NCBI GenBank assembly: GCA_000827495.1
Contig: KN817520.1
Coordinates: 814,686 to 878,685, forward strand
Source of the DNA: Hypholoma sublateritium FD-334 SS-4
Taxonomy: Eukaryota; Basidiomycota; Agaricomycetes; Agaricales; Strophariaceae
DNA: 64,000 nucleotides
Direction of reading: 5' to 3'
In this document: one piece after another, positions 1 through 10,598 of the stretch
Layout of the letters: each line of letters starts with the position of its first letter
Numbering within the stretch: position 1 is the stretch's first letter
Translations under genes and position numbers: made by a program
Notes under the pieces: model-generated
Seen by the model: only the letters and a program-made list of their open reading frames with translations
What the model was told of the DNA's origin: nothing
Databases searched by the model: none

Positions 1-242
1 TATCCTCCTACTGTACATGTCCTTGTATTACCTTCGCAAATACCACTGGACCTTCGCTTAGGTGTCCGTGACTTTGACGAAGCTTGGCTGGTAAGCATTC
101 ATAGAAGTCCAGTTCTACCTACCCAGCTAATTCCCACCCACAGAATAATGGAGAAATTCCTGATCATATGAGCTTGCTATCTTATCCTGATGCAGCCATC
201 CATGTGCGTCGCGAAGCTTCAAATACCTTACATCGATGCTGA
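1..242 (+). CDS. 3' end of an unidentified gene
   Basis: Bases 1-90 are an open frame that ends at a good donor (GTAAGC at 91). A 52-nt intron ends with CAG at 143, and the frame continues from 144 to a TGA at 240-242. The joined peptide is about 63 residues and contains the stretch GVRDFDEAWL followed by NNGEIPDHMSLLSYPD. The clean splice with frame kept on both sides supports real coding sequence. I do not recognise the family. The gene starts outside the window, so nothing can be said about its N-terminal domains. Confidence 0.5.
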
Positions 243-805
243 TCACATACTGATCCCAAGTTTAGCTCTCGATATGTTCATGGGGACACACTTCTATGAA
301 AGATCACGACGCGCTACCTCTCAACGTCGGTTTATCCGACGTATCATGACCTAAAAGTGTTTACCGACTTCATTTGGATTTTTATGTTCTCATTACACAC
401 GTATACGCAGATCCATATGACGACTGTAAACATACCACTTGGTGAGCGCTGCTCGTCGCCTCCTAAACCTACTTATCGACGATACAATTATTTAGCTTTT
501 GTTCTTATTGTCATTTATCGTTCCTATGAATTTCTTGTCGAAGAATCTAAAAATAAGCGGCAGTTTAAAAGACTCACCATCACCAAACCATCACAAGGCT
601 TGAAGCTTATCCAAGTTCAACGGCTGCTACTTGTGACTGCATAATGCGGGCCGCCACTGTTCGAAGAAGCGAGAAGCTGCACTCTTCTTTCGAAACATCC
701 GATGGAAATATAGCAAAGTGGTGGATGCAAGGTGGATGGGTATAAGTATATGATGCATGGTGACGCCCTTTGCTCTTGCTTTACCCCGCTGAACAGTTCG
801 CTGCA
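243..805. other. intergenic, no gene seen
   Basis: 563 bp between the left-edge gene and the glycoside hydrolase. A 95-codon frame at 357-644 shows no family resemblance, splice support or biased composition and is probably chance. The stretch presumably holds the terminator of the first gene and the promoter of the next. Confidence 0.5.
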
Positions 806-2292
806 ATGAGGCACTTCTTCGCATTCTACCTTGCTGTTGGGTCAATTATGACCAGGCTGGTCTCGCCAATTCATATTTCATCCGTCTCGGAAAGTTCCAA
901 ACTTATACCGAAGTCTTCACTCGTCACCAATGACTGCTTTCCTGCCCTGGGGTTCAAGACGCCCAAACAAACACCCCACGATGTTGAACTGAAGCATTGG
1001 TGGTGTGACGCTGCGACTGAGTATGCGTTTGTAGGGTTCAGCTACGAAGTAACAGCGTGTAAGTTGGTACGTACTGAAGAATACATTCTTTTCTTTGACG
1101 GAACACATACGTTGAACAATAGGTCAAAGTGCTGAACAACTGATGGACGAATTTAAAGACATCAGAGAAAACTTTGATTCACGATATGTTCGTTTGTACG
1201 GTGCTTGTGATCGTGAAGGGTTTTAGTAGGCCAAACCTTTTTTTTGAGTCCTCTATCTACTGATCTCAGTTACTCCGTAGTGACGATATTGTGAACGCAG
1301 CATGGGAAAATGGGCTCGGTGTCCACGCCTTGGTTTGGGTAGGCAGCATGGAAATGGATACCATGTCACGGTCGTACCTACAGTCTAACACACCTCATTC
1401 TCAGTTTGGATTCAACGGTGACGATATCTGGATACAAAGGCGAGATACGTTATTTGCGAGCCTGCACAGCAACCCCAAAGCAAAATTCATGACCAGAGTT
1501 GTTCAATTTGGTTCCGAACCTCTGTATGATAACGTTCTTCCGCACCAGCAGCTGGCCGAACAGGTAGAACTCGCGAAAGCAAACCTGTCAAGCCTGTCAA
1601 TTCCGGTAACAGTCTCCGAACTTGCATACGGGTAGGTCATCTATTATATATATTTCGCCCAAAAATTTAATTATTGTTCAAGCTATCAAGAACGGGGTGG
1701 TGCACAGGATGTACTTGATGCAATTGACTCTATCAATATACATATGCTTCCCTTTTTTTCTCAGAATGCCTCCACAGGTATTTGGTTTCCCTCGTGCATC
1801 CTATGAATTACTTCGAAAGAGAATCTGATATTTTACGTATTTTTGTTTAGCAAACCAGTCATGGCCGCTTGTCCTGAACGATTTAGATTGGTTTATCGCA
1901 CACGGGAACGGAAAGAAAATGTATTTTGACGAGGTTTGTGGCACTTGTCAACGTGCTGCCTATAGACATCTTACAATTCAACACTAGAACGGCTGGCCCT
2001 CCGTAACATCCCCTAGTGTGCAGCCGAACAGCCCTCTAGCCGTGTCGAATGTGGCTAATGAACAGGTATATACTATCATCTGTCTTTACGGAAAGTCTGC
2101 AGTTATCTGATAATGCATTGAAAGGCATATTTTGTTTTGCTCGACCAACACTGCGAATACCTCAAGCATGTAGTAGGAGGTGGTATAGGATGGTTTGCCC
2201 ATATTTATAGCGACAATCAGGAACCGGGTTATGGCATTTATGACAGCTCTGGCAAACTCAAATTCCCTTTCCATCCCCGCACATTTTGCTGA
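806..2292 (+). CDS. secreted glycoside hydrolase family 17-like protein (beta-glucan hydrolase)
   Basis: Predicted secreted or wall-bound beta-1,3-glucan hydrolase acting on the fungal wall. The ATG at 806 opens a hydrophobic leader (MRHFFAFYLAVGSIM). At least seven exons follow, e.g. introns starting at about 1058 (GTAAGT), about 1226 (GTAGGC, ending CCGTAG) and about 1633. The body contains the alternating hydrophobic and acidic strands of a GH17 (beta/alpha)8 barrel: VRLYGACD, GLGVHALVW, a VQFGSEPLYD segment carrying the probable acid/base Glu, and YFDENGWPS, which matches the family nucleophile motif (usually SETGWPS). After it come GGIGWFAHIYSDNQEPGYGI and a TGA at 2290-2292. Length (about 370 residues) fits single-domain fungal GH17 proteins. 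FGSE in place of VGNE is a modest deviation, so the exact activity is uncertain. Family assignment rests on these motifs. Confidence 0.75.
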
Positions 2293-2718
2293 TGTTGAGC
2301 CTCCATCTGGCGCATGTGAAACGACGATACCCATTGGCGTAATGGCGGATATATTAAAGAGAATAAAAGAGAAGAACATAACACATTGCACTGAACAATA
2401 ATGTAAATGAAGAAAAAATGGCAACCTTCCAGCGCACTGTCCTTACGAGAGAATGAATTCAACCATACCATTTACCGGCTAACCTCGTTTCCGCGGCTGC
2501 CCGCGCGGGTATGACCGATTCTTCTATGTGAAATACTTCAATTGCTCGCTGTTGTTAAAGGACGTAAATTTATTGCTGGTTGGTTTGATGTTACCAGCAG
2601 CTGACAAGACACACCTTCCAAGTTGGCATATCCAATTCCAGAACCATTTGTCTTTTCTTCAACCCTCCTTCATAATCTTTGTCTGTCGGCTGGTCGCACA
2701 GGTCTATATAGATAGAGG
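2293..2718. other. convergent intergenic spacer
   Basis: 426 bp between the 3' ends of the glycoside hydrolase (+) and nse4 (-). The small frames on both strands (for example 2086-2424 minus) lie antisense to the hydrolase exons or are chance. Probably 3' untranslated sequence of both genes. Confidence 0.5.
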
Positions 2719-3734
2719 TCAGGTAACGCCTGAATTAATCGCGGTATGGGACGTCTGCTTACATATCATGGGTTCGCCTTCTATGGTTTCAAATGCTGCC
2801 TTTCCATCACGGACCAAGAAAGCCAAATAAAATGCGTTTTCGACCGAGTGCGCAAAATTGTGTGGGTCGATAATGAATCGGAAGATATTTATGGCTCCCA
2901 CTCTTTCCAGTACTGCTTCGAGCTAAGGTTTTGCGTCAACGGGCAGCAGGAAGTAATTTGTGGTTATGCGACATACTGTGGCAACATTCTTCGTCGTCTC
3001 GTTTTCTGACCGTTTAATATCTTCTTCTTTCAGTTCCTGCGGCTTTCTTTCGTCCTCTTTGTTTTTTTCGAGTTTGGAACGTTTAGCCATCGTTCTCTTT
3101 TTCTGTTCTATAGAAAGTGGGCCCAACCTGTCGAAATCTAGGGTAAGTAGATATAATTTATCAACAATAGCAGACTTACATGAAACCCATGGCTGGAACA
3201 CGCCGGCTTTTTGCCAATGCTTTGCGGCCTATGCGGTCCCAGTTTAGGGAGGAAGCGACTTCGTGGGGTTCTTCAACATCTGAATCTTCGGGTAGGGCGT
3301 CCTCGATATTCTTCTGCCCGCCCATAAAGTGCAAGAGCTTCGTCACAAAGTCATCTACGTCAAAGGCCCCTGATCCTGATTTCATTGCCCGAGCCTTTTG
3401 GGCACCCAGATTCGAGGCCATCAGCAGCAGATGTGAATCAAGTGTGGCTTCCTGTGGTCCCTTGACTAACAAATCCAATGATAACTGAAAGAACGGGTAT
3501 GCAGGCAAACAGCCATACCTTTGTCAAATAGTTTATCTGCTTTGTGTACTTGGGAAAGCAGTTCTTCAGTTGTGAAATCATTGGGATTGCCTCGGTGTTC
3601 TGAGGAAAGGTTTGTGAGATTGAGCAGGCATTTAGATCAAAATTAGGACCACCTTCAATCTTCTTTGTCAGTGAACGGTAGTTCTGGCGTACGTTACGTT
3701 TCTCCTCTGGATCCTGGTCAGGATCGAAGACCAT
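2719..3734 (-). CDS. nse4: Smc5-Smc6 complex kleisin subunit Nse4
   Basis: Nse4 is the kleisin of the Smc5/6 complex, which handles recombination intermediates and stalled forks in the nucleus. Read right to left, the first exon (MVFDPDQDPEEKRNVRQNYR) matches the N-terminal Nse4 helix region that binds Smc6. The middle exons contain FDVDDFVTKLLHFMGG and then LNWDRIGRKALAKSRRVPAM joined across an intron to LGPLSIEQKKR, followed by KPQELKEEDI and SENETTKNV, which are hallmark Nse4 sequences. The last exon has FRFIIDPHNFAHSVENAFYL, the C-terminal winged-helix domain that binds Smc5. I chose the ATG at 3732-3734; the frame is open for 15 codons upstream, so an extra 5' exon is possible. It is divergent from the Rad5/HLTF-type helicase gene, another fork-repair protein. 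Confidence 0.9.
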
Positions 3735-4357
3735 GTCTGCGTAGTTCGAAATTTCAGCATTCGCGTGCTCAGCCGTGCTGGTTCAAGCCTTTACGCGTAA
3801 ATCACCTTCTGAAGGATCCATTTCGCAGTCTGACATTGTGAATGGTAGGATACGATAAAAGAATGAATCAAAGTGACGCGGGGGTAACAACTTGAAGTTG
3901 AACAAGCTTCGTGCCAGTAAATTGCACTTGACGCGTTGGGTCTTGTTTGGTCGACGCGTTTTGTGCCAAGCCTAGTATCAAAGTTGACTGGTTGACCAGT
4001 GACTAGTGACCAACCCAATAGCTCGACTTGACCATAAAGTAAACGCCACTCTCATTCCACTCTAGTAGTACCTCTGACATTAATTCAGCATGGCTACGAG
4101 CCATATTGTTGGGGTAACTACTCTTTTTTTGTCCCATGGCCTTTCGCTTGGTCGTAACTTGACATCTGAATTGCAACGCGACTTTAGTACAGCAAGAGTG
4201 CCCGAGCCAAATGCCACGCGCCATCCCCGTGTAAAGTAAGTTACTTCTATAAGAAGAAGAAGTACCATACTAATATAGACGCATAGGGTACCAACATGAC
4301 CGTTGGAACCCTACGTTATGGGCAAACCGTGAGGAGTGAAGTTGGTGAGACGGTCGA
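3735..4357. promoter_or_regulatory. divergent promoter of nse4 and the Rad5/HLTF-type gene
   Basis: 623 bp between the two start codons. It contains three exact ACGCGT hexamers at 3793-3798, 3931-3936 and 3954-3959, the MluI cell-cycle box bound by MBF in yeasts, and further near matches (GACGCG at about 3869, CACGCG at about 4214). ACGCGT occurs roughly once per 4 kb elsewhere in the window. A partly palindromic stretch of TGAC/GTCA elements (ACTGGT-TG-ACCAGT and TAGTGACCAAC) lies at about 3978-4016. Both flanking genes encode fork-repair proteins, so shared G1/S control is a reasonable inference. Confidence 0.6.
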
Positions 4358-7300
4358 ATGGCGGCACTGGTAACGAATGGGTTTGGGCGGATCGATATTT
4401 TGGCGCTAATACGCCATCTAAGGGGCTGTGTTACTCCAGATATTCTTGCTCAGTTAGCCGCTTTACTTGAGGGCAGACTGACGGGGTTTGAGACCCTTAG
4501 GTCAGTGCAAGTTTTCCATATGTCGAATTGAAATATTCACCATCCTTTCACAAGACCTGTCGACCAGAACAAGATTAAACTGGCTGTATCGTTACGCCGT
4601 GTCGACCCAGCTGATGTCCCGTCGAGTGCCAGAGTTACAGCACCCCCATCAAGCACCGATCCAACGCAAAGAAAGAGAAGTGCCGCTCAGGCAGGGCTGC
4701 AACAGTTATCTCAAACGCACACGCAACCTACGCCTGGGTTATCGCAACATAACGCTCAAGAATCTATCGAGGAAGAAGTCCAAGAAGAAGAAGCTCGTGA
4801 TGAACTGTATTGCAGCTTAAAAACAAACGTGGTCGGGATTCAATATTACAGAGGTATGACGCCCTTAACATGGTACCGGCGTTCAATCTTGGAAATCTCT
4901 CTTTCATAGGTCTGGTTGGACCGGGAGAGGAAGTATTGTTAGTTCGGGAACCTCAAAATCAGTATGACAGGTACTCCTGATATACTGCGAATTACAAGAA
5001 AGCTATCCTGACTGTGCATTCTAGCAACGCAATTCAAGTTAAAAATATTGCGCGTGCACAAGTTGGACATTTGCCCCGCGCCGTCGCATCTAAATTGGCT
5101 CCGTTGCTTGATCGGCGAGCAGTGACAGTAGAAGGAGTCATAAACGACGGAAATCGTAATGTCCTTCTAATTGATGCAGCCTTTCTGCTTTCTTACTCCT
5201 TCACCGCAGTCAATTCGAATGGTTATACGATGTCTATGTATGCTGCATTGATCGCTGTCCGGTGCCTACAAGCTACTGATTTTGTAAGTAGAACTCTGAA
5301 GATTTATGGCCTTTCAGAAAAGAGGCAAGAACTTGAGCCGGCCTTGATATGGGCTACGCCGGGCCAACGTGGGTTCAGCAAGCCATCGCGTAGCGCAAGC
5401 TCCTCGAAAGCTCCTGTTTCAACTCCCTTGCCAGCCCCAATTCCGCCTCCCATGGCTTCCCAGCCACAGGTCCAGGTGAACCAGGTAGATGCTGTTGCTC
5501 GAGCGGAGCTTATTCGCAAGCAAAAAGAAAACATTCGCAAAGAAGAAGAGGCCCTCAGGAAAGCAATAGCTTCTCAACAAGGGTCGCATACTTCCCAAGC
5601 GATTGCGCAAGCGGAGGCTATCCGCCAACGACGAGAAGCTCTACGTAAGCAGCAAGAAGCGTTGCGCCAGCAGCAATTGGAGTCAGCTAAGTACCAACAA
5701 CAATATCAGTATCAACAGCAACAGCAAGAAGCTGCCCGCAGACAGCAGGAGGCCTACCAGAGACAGAAAGAAGCCTACCAGAGGCAGCAAGAGGCATACC
5801 AGAAAGCTGCCGAATTACGGCAAATATTGCATGGTCTTGAAAAAGTTGACGACGAAAGTCGACGAGGGTCTCTGCTTGATTCATTATGCTCCGCTGAGGA
5901 TGTGTTAAATATGCCGGTCCATGACAGTCCGCCAGGCATAGCAACGGGGGAATTAACTGTTGATCTTCTCAAGCATCAGGTTAGTAGTGCTCTAACATTT
6001 GAACACACACGGCTAAGATGGTTCTATTAGCGTCAAGCTCTCAAATGGTGCATTGAACATGAAAATCCGATTCTTCCCAGATCAGTCGAAGACAAGCCGG
6101 TTCAATTTTGGCAAATGAGGACCCAGAACGCTACACAGGTTAGTGGTTTTCTACCTTTTTGGGTACATAATTTATCTGACATCGGTGTCTGGGAAATAGA
6201 AATACTATTACAACAGTAAGTATTGTTGTATGTATGTGCGATCGCACAAAACTTATTGCAATATCAACCTCAGTTGCAACAAAGACGCCTACCTCAGCCC
6301 CTCCGGCCTTGGGCAGAGGAGCACTATGCGCAGATGATATGGTATAAGAGTTAATTTTATATCTGAACACATGCTGATCTGTTTGCAGGGCTTGGCATGT
6401 CGTATTCTGATCATTGGGGCTGTCTCGCTGACACTCGATATCAGGGCAAAACGCTGACAATGATCGCATTGATTCTTGCAACCAAGAAAGAAATCGATCC
6501 GGGGTTTTCCAGTACTACCCTGATTGGTATGGCTCGCCTCAATTTTCTAAAAAGATATCTCATCGACCCTTATCAAGTGGCACCTCTTTCCGTACTTTCT
6601 AATTGGGAGAAACAGCTCGCAGATCATTGTACTCCGGGGACCATGAAATCATGCACCTACTACGGTAGCAGCAAAGGACTCAGCGCGACGCAACTGCAAG
6701 AATATGATGTTGTGATCACCACTTACCAGACTGTCTCTGGAGAGAATGTTGATGGCGCCAATGGAACTGGGGAGCCAACTCGAAAGAAAAAGAAAGTCAG
6801 CAATACCCTCTTTGAGGTTCCATGGAAAGTTCGTTTGTGTGTATTTGTCGGCGTGGCCAACTAGCTGACCGCAGTGCGCATTTGGTCATCAGCGAATTAT
6901 TCTTGATGAAGGCCACAACATTCGTAATGCAAAGACGAAGATGGCGAAAGCAGTTGTCGCGTTAAATGCCTCAAGACGCTGGGTCCTGACGGGTACACCA
7001 ATCGTAAGCCCTGTTAACCCTATACCCTACCATGCACCTCTGACCGTTTCGATTAGATCAATTCTCCTAAAGTCTGGCAGTCTTTTGCCTTATGCTCTTC
7101 TGGAAAGACTTACATCGTCTGTAGGATCTTGGTTCCCTACTAACTTTTCTCAAGATATGCCAACCGTTAGATAATGAAGATTTTTACAAGCGATTGCTTC
7201 TTCGACCGCTCAAAGATGGAGACACATCTGGCGCAGAGCTTCTCAGAGTAAGCGTTCAAAGATCTAGTTACGTACTGTTTTATATTCTCAGACATTTATT

Positions 7301-9452
7301 AGGCACTCATGAGCCATATTTGCATACGACGGACTAAAGAGGTAAGTGATTTCTAGTGAACAGGGATTGCCACGTCATTCAATTATCCGTCACATATGTA
7401 GATGCAAGACAGCACCGGGAAATCTATCATCGAACTTCCTCCAGTCAGTATTATTTGCATAACTACACCTTCCATCGTCTACATTCTCTTCTATAGGTAG
7501 AAATGATAAAGATCCCTGTCGCCCTGAACGAAGATGCAAGGGTAAGTCTACATTGTCCATATCGCAATTTTAAAAACTTATTTTTTCTATAGAGTTTATA
7601 TGACGAAGTTGAGCGAGTTTCTAAACAACGACTTGAAAATTTCATGAGCAACGGATCTTCAGTCATGGTAAACCAACTCATCCGTTGCATTGCCGACTAT
7701 CGCACCATCTCATGCCATCTATTTCAGGTGCAATCCAACGTTCTGAGTATGCTGACTCGAATGAGACAAATCGCACTTCACCCTGGCTTAGTCCCTGCAA
7801 ATTATCTTGAAGAACTTCGCGTTGCTGAAGCTAATGACAAATCTGGAGAAACTGGAGTAGCGATTACTCCAGCTGAGAAGCTTGGATTACAGAGCTTACT
7901 TGCCCAGGCAATCGAGGATTGTGAAGAGTGCCCCATCTGCTTCGGCATTCTCCCCAATGATGCCAGAATAACGAGTTGTGCTCATATATTCTGCATAGCC
8001 TGGTGTGTTCCTTTTTATGGCATGCATCTAGTAAGACTGATGCTCGTTACTTTGCAGTATCACGGAAATTATAAATCGCGACCCCAAATGTCCACTGGTC
8101 AGTTTGTCATGTTCTAGGGGGTTCGACGCCTCTATTGATGCACCGACGATAGGATCGACGTTCATTAACCTTGAATGACTTGCATGAACCACCACCTCCG
8201 ACCGACTTAACTCAAAAATTTGTTAGAGATGTTGAAGAGGACCAACCTGAAGGCATTCGTGCTGGTTCTTCTGCGAAAATTGACCAATTGGTTCACTTTC
8301 TCCATTTGACTCCTGAAACGGAGAAATCCCTGGTATTCTCCCAGTTCACCACTTTCCTTGATAAGGTTCGCCCGCTATTTCAGCTTTCGACTAAGGCTGA
8401 CAACGTGCACTGTTAACAGATCGCAGAGGAATTGGATGAGGCAGGGTAAGTTGTGTTCACACCCATGTGAGACACCCTGAAGTAATTACCTTTAGGATCC
8501 CTTACGTTCGGTTTGACGGGAAAATGTCCGCGAGGAAGAGACAAGAAGCAATCGCCGAATTTTCTGTTCCTCTGAAGGAAGAAAGTTTCTCCTCCACCCT
8601 CAAAGCACCCAAAAATAGAAATAAAGCTACCCGAGGAAATCATGGTGACGACGATGACAATGACTCTGATTTCATCGTGGATGACGACGATAGTGACGAC
8701 TTCACTGACGAGGACAACGGGTCTTCTGCTGAAAAGAAAGGAAAACAGAAAGCGACCAATAAAGCGACCAATCCTCGAGTGATGCTTTTATCACTGAAAG
8801 CAGGGGCACTTGGTTTGAATTTGACCGGTAAGTCGCACGACTATTTTTCCTCCATGTTTTTTATTTGTCACCCTTCTTTGCAGTGGCGAACAATGTCTAT
8901 CTGTGAGTATATGTTGTACTTTCAAATCCCATACTTAATTCTAACCAAAATGTAACAGAATGGATCCGTGAGCATTTTCTCAAATATCATTTGACATTTC
9001 TAATGCAGCTGTTCCATGTTTAGATGGTGGCAGGTCAGTTTCTTGTTCTCACTGAACGACTATGGCAACTCAAAAACCTCCATATCATAGGAGGGAATTG
9101 AAAGCCAAGCAGTGGACAGAGTCAACCGTATCGGACAGAAAAAACCTGTTCATGTTTATCAAATGATTGCTGAAAACACTGTGGAAGCGAAGGTCTTGGA
9201 GATCCAAGAGAAAAAGAAACAACTTATTCAACAGGTAGATATAATTTCCTTCCATATCGATTTCTGGATCTTACGCTGTAATTCCTTAGGCATTTTCTGG
9301 TATCACACGGACTGAGACGCGACGCCAACAACGGGAAGCCCGTTTGCAAGGTGATACATCTGTTGCCCAATGAATGGGCGTCTCTAATAGCCTTAAATAT
9401 AGACCTCGTCGAATTGTTCGGTATTCGCAGACAGAATAGTCAAGCAGCTTGA
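4358..9452 (+). CDS. rad5: Rad5/HLTF-type HIRAN-SNF2-RING DNA translocase and ubiquitin ligase
   Basis: Nuclear enzyme of post-replication repair: an SNF2 translocase that remodels stalled forks and, through its RING finger, can act as E3 for PCNA polyubiquitination. An in-frame stop at 4346 fixes the start at 4358. Order: a basic/Glu-rich N-terminus; a HIRAN domain ([15 protein letters not shown] joined to NAIQVKN, about 4900-5170); an unusual Gln-rich coiled stretch (about 5500-5830); SNF2 motif I DDMGLGKT (about 6330-6450); motif II DEGH ([14 protein letters not shown], about 6900), the DEGH form typical of Rad5/[12 protein letters not shown]; a RING finger ([10 protein letters not shown], then ITSCAHIFC, about 7920-8150) set between the helicase lobes; and the C-terminal lobe with [28 protein letters not shown] and [11 protein letters not shown]. 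The end is [10 protein letters not shown] and TGA at 9450. It contains many short introns, including 16-nt and 6-nt exons and one GC-AG intron. Confidence 0.9.
6200..6215 (+). other. 16-nt exon of the Rad5/HLTF-type gene
   Basis: Between a 61-nt intron (6139-6199, GTTAGT...ATAG) and a 58-nt intron (6216-6273, GTAAGT...CAG) lie 16 bases coding for a KYYYN segment. Including it keeps the frame into [17 protein letters not shown] and gives the YYN element that HLTF proteins carry just before motif I. Confidence 0.65.
6389..6394 (+). other. 6-nt exon coding Gly-Leu of the Walker A motif
   Basis: The exon before ends in ...DDM at 6341. An intron GTATAAG...TTTGCAG spans 6342-6388. The six bases GGCTTG follow, and then a 50-nt intron with a GC donor (6395 GCATGT ... 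ATATCAG 6444). The next exon reads GKTLT. Only inclusion of the six bases gives the invariant DDMGLGKT; skipping gives DDMGKT, which would destroy the ATP site. Confidence 0.7.
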
Positions 9453-9837
9453 GCCAGCTTTGCTTCGATATCCTCCCGCAATCGATCCCTTCTTTATGTA
9501 AATTTGTTTCGTGGCTGCTCATTCATGGGTATAGTTCATACTTCAATAGTCTTATAATACTTCAGACGCTCAACATGCTCTCACTCGTACTTAGACTAAT
9601 TGCATACATTACACGCAAATTATCTTTCCCGTCCATGTGACAAATTACAATCGCCGGTTCGGCTTATCATACGCCCGTTCCTCTAAATTTGAAATAAATT
9701 TAGCTGTAATGCCAAGCTAAAGTGCTAATCGAATTCTCAGGAATCCCTCGAGTCAGCTTGATTTATGATGTGATCAACCAGATGAATCTTTCTTATAAGT
9801 ACGTCGTTCGATAAGTATCCGGAGACACCAGTTTTCT
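9453..9837. other. intergenic, no gene seen
   Basis: 385 bp of AT-rich sequence between the helicase stop and the acetyltransferase start. Probably the terminator of the first and promoter of the second. I see no conserved frame or structured repeat. Confidence 0.5.
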
Positions 9838-10443
9838 ATGCCTCAACATTCTATTATCTTGGATTCGCCCACCAAGAGGATCAAACTCGTTCCTCCATCT
9901 TCAAGCGACGATGCGGCATCTGCTGCATGTAGAGTGCATCCTACTACACGCCGGTTTCTGCAATTTCTTCCCGAGCATATGTCTACCGATGAAGCGCGCA
10001 TTCGGCGCGAAGGGCGTGCTGAAGATAAGCGGATCGTAGACTTCAACGTACACTACACGCAAAACGACGGAAACATTATATTTGGAGGATTCTGCGGATT
10101 TTTCAACATCGATGAAAACCATAACTCCTGCGAAGGCGGGATTATAGTTGCACCAGAACTACACGGAACGGGTGTGGCGACGGAAGCAATTTACGTCTTG
10201 TTGCGGTATATCTTCGAGAATCGCAATATCCACCGTACGACATTCGAAACGGGCGCTGATAATCTGCCAATGCAGCGATGGCTGGAGACCGTGGCGGGAG
10301 CGAGATTAGAGTCTCAGCGGAAAGACGCATGGAGAGCACTCGATGGGAACTATTCGGATGTAAAGGGATATGCGATTTTGGAAACAGAGTGGCGTGGCCA
10401 TATCAAAGCTCAGCTTGAGAACCGGCTAGCTCGATTTATATGA
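9838..10443 (+). CDS. GNAT-family N-acetyltransferase (RimJ/RimL-like)
   Basis: A single-exon gene of 201 codons, unusual here because nearly every neighbour is split. The protein has a short Ser/Asp-rich N-terminus and the order of an Acetyltransf_3 GNAT domain: a beta-strand FGGFCGFFNIDENHNSCEGG, then the acetyl-CoA pyrophosphate loop in APELHGTGVATEAIYVLL (G-x-G-x-A/T pattern), FENRNIHRTTFETGADNLP, where the Asn of the last segment is the usual GNAT position, and a C-terminal YAILETEWRG strand-helix. Such proteins transfer acetyl from acetyl-CoA to amines on proteins or small molecules; the substrate cannot be told from sequence. The lack of introns may point to a retrocopy or a horizontally acquired gene, but composition does not differ visibly from the surroundings. 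Confidence 0.75.
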   Translation: MPQHSIILDSPTKRIKLVPPSSSDDAASAACRVHPTTRRFLQFLPEHMSTDEARIRREGRAEDKRIVDFNVHYTQNDGNIIFGGFCGFFNIDENHNSCEGGIIVAPELHGTGVATEAIYVLLRYIFENRNIHRTTFETGADNLPMQRWLETVAGARLESQRKDAWRALDGNYSDVKGYAILETEWRGHIKAQLENRLARFI

Positions 10444-10598
10444 ATTCCTGTCATAAAGTTCAGTATATATGCTTGGTCAGTCTTCGCGTGAAGAATCTAT
10501 CTCCGTCAGTCTTATATGTGGTTGATGTTATATAGTTTTGGTATATTGGGTCCCGACCATGGAGACCTGCAAACAGAAAGGCGTGGTTTCGTATTAAA

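Noticed and set aside
357..644. 95-codon plus frame
   Set aside because: No motif, no composition signal and no splice partners.
3770..3800. GGTTCAAGCC, resembling a tRNA T-loop
   Set aside because: No acceptor stem, D-loop or anticodon arm could be built around it.
3975..4020. TGAC/GTCA-rich partly palindromic stretch as a transposon end
   Set aside because: No matching second end or target-site duplication nearby; kept only as part of the divergent promoter.
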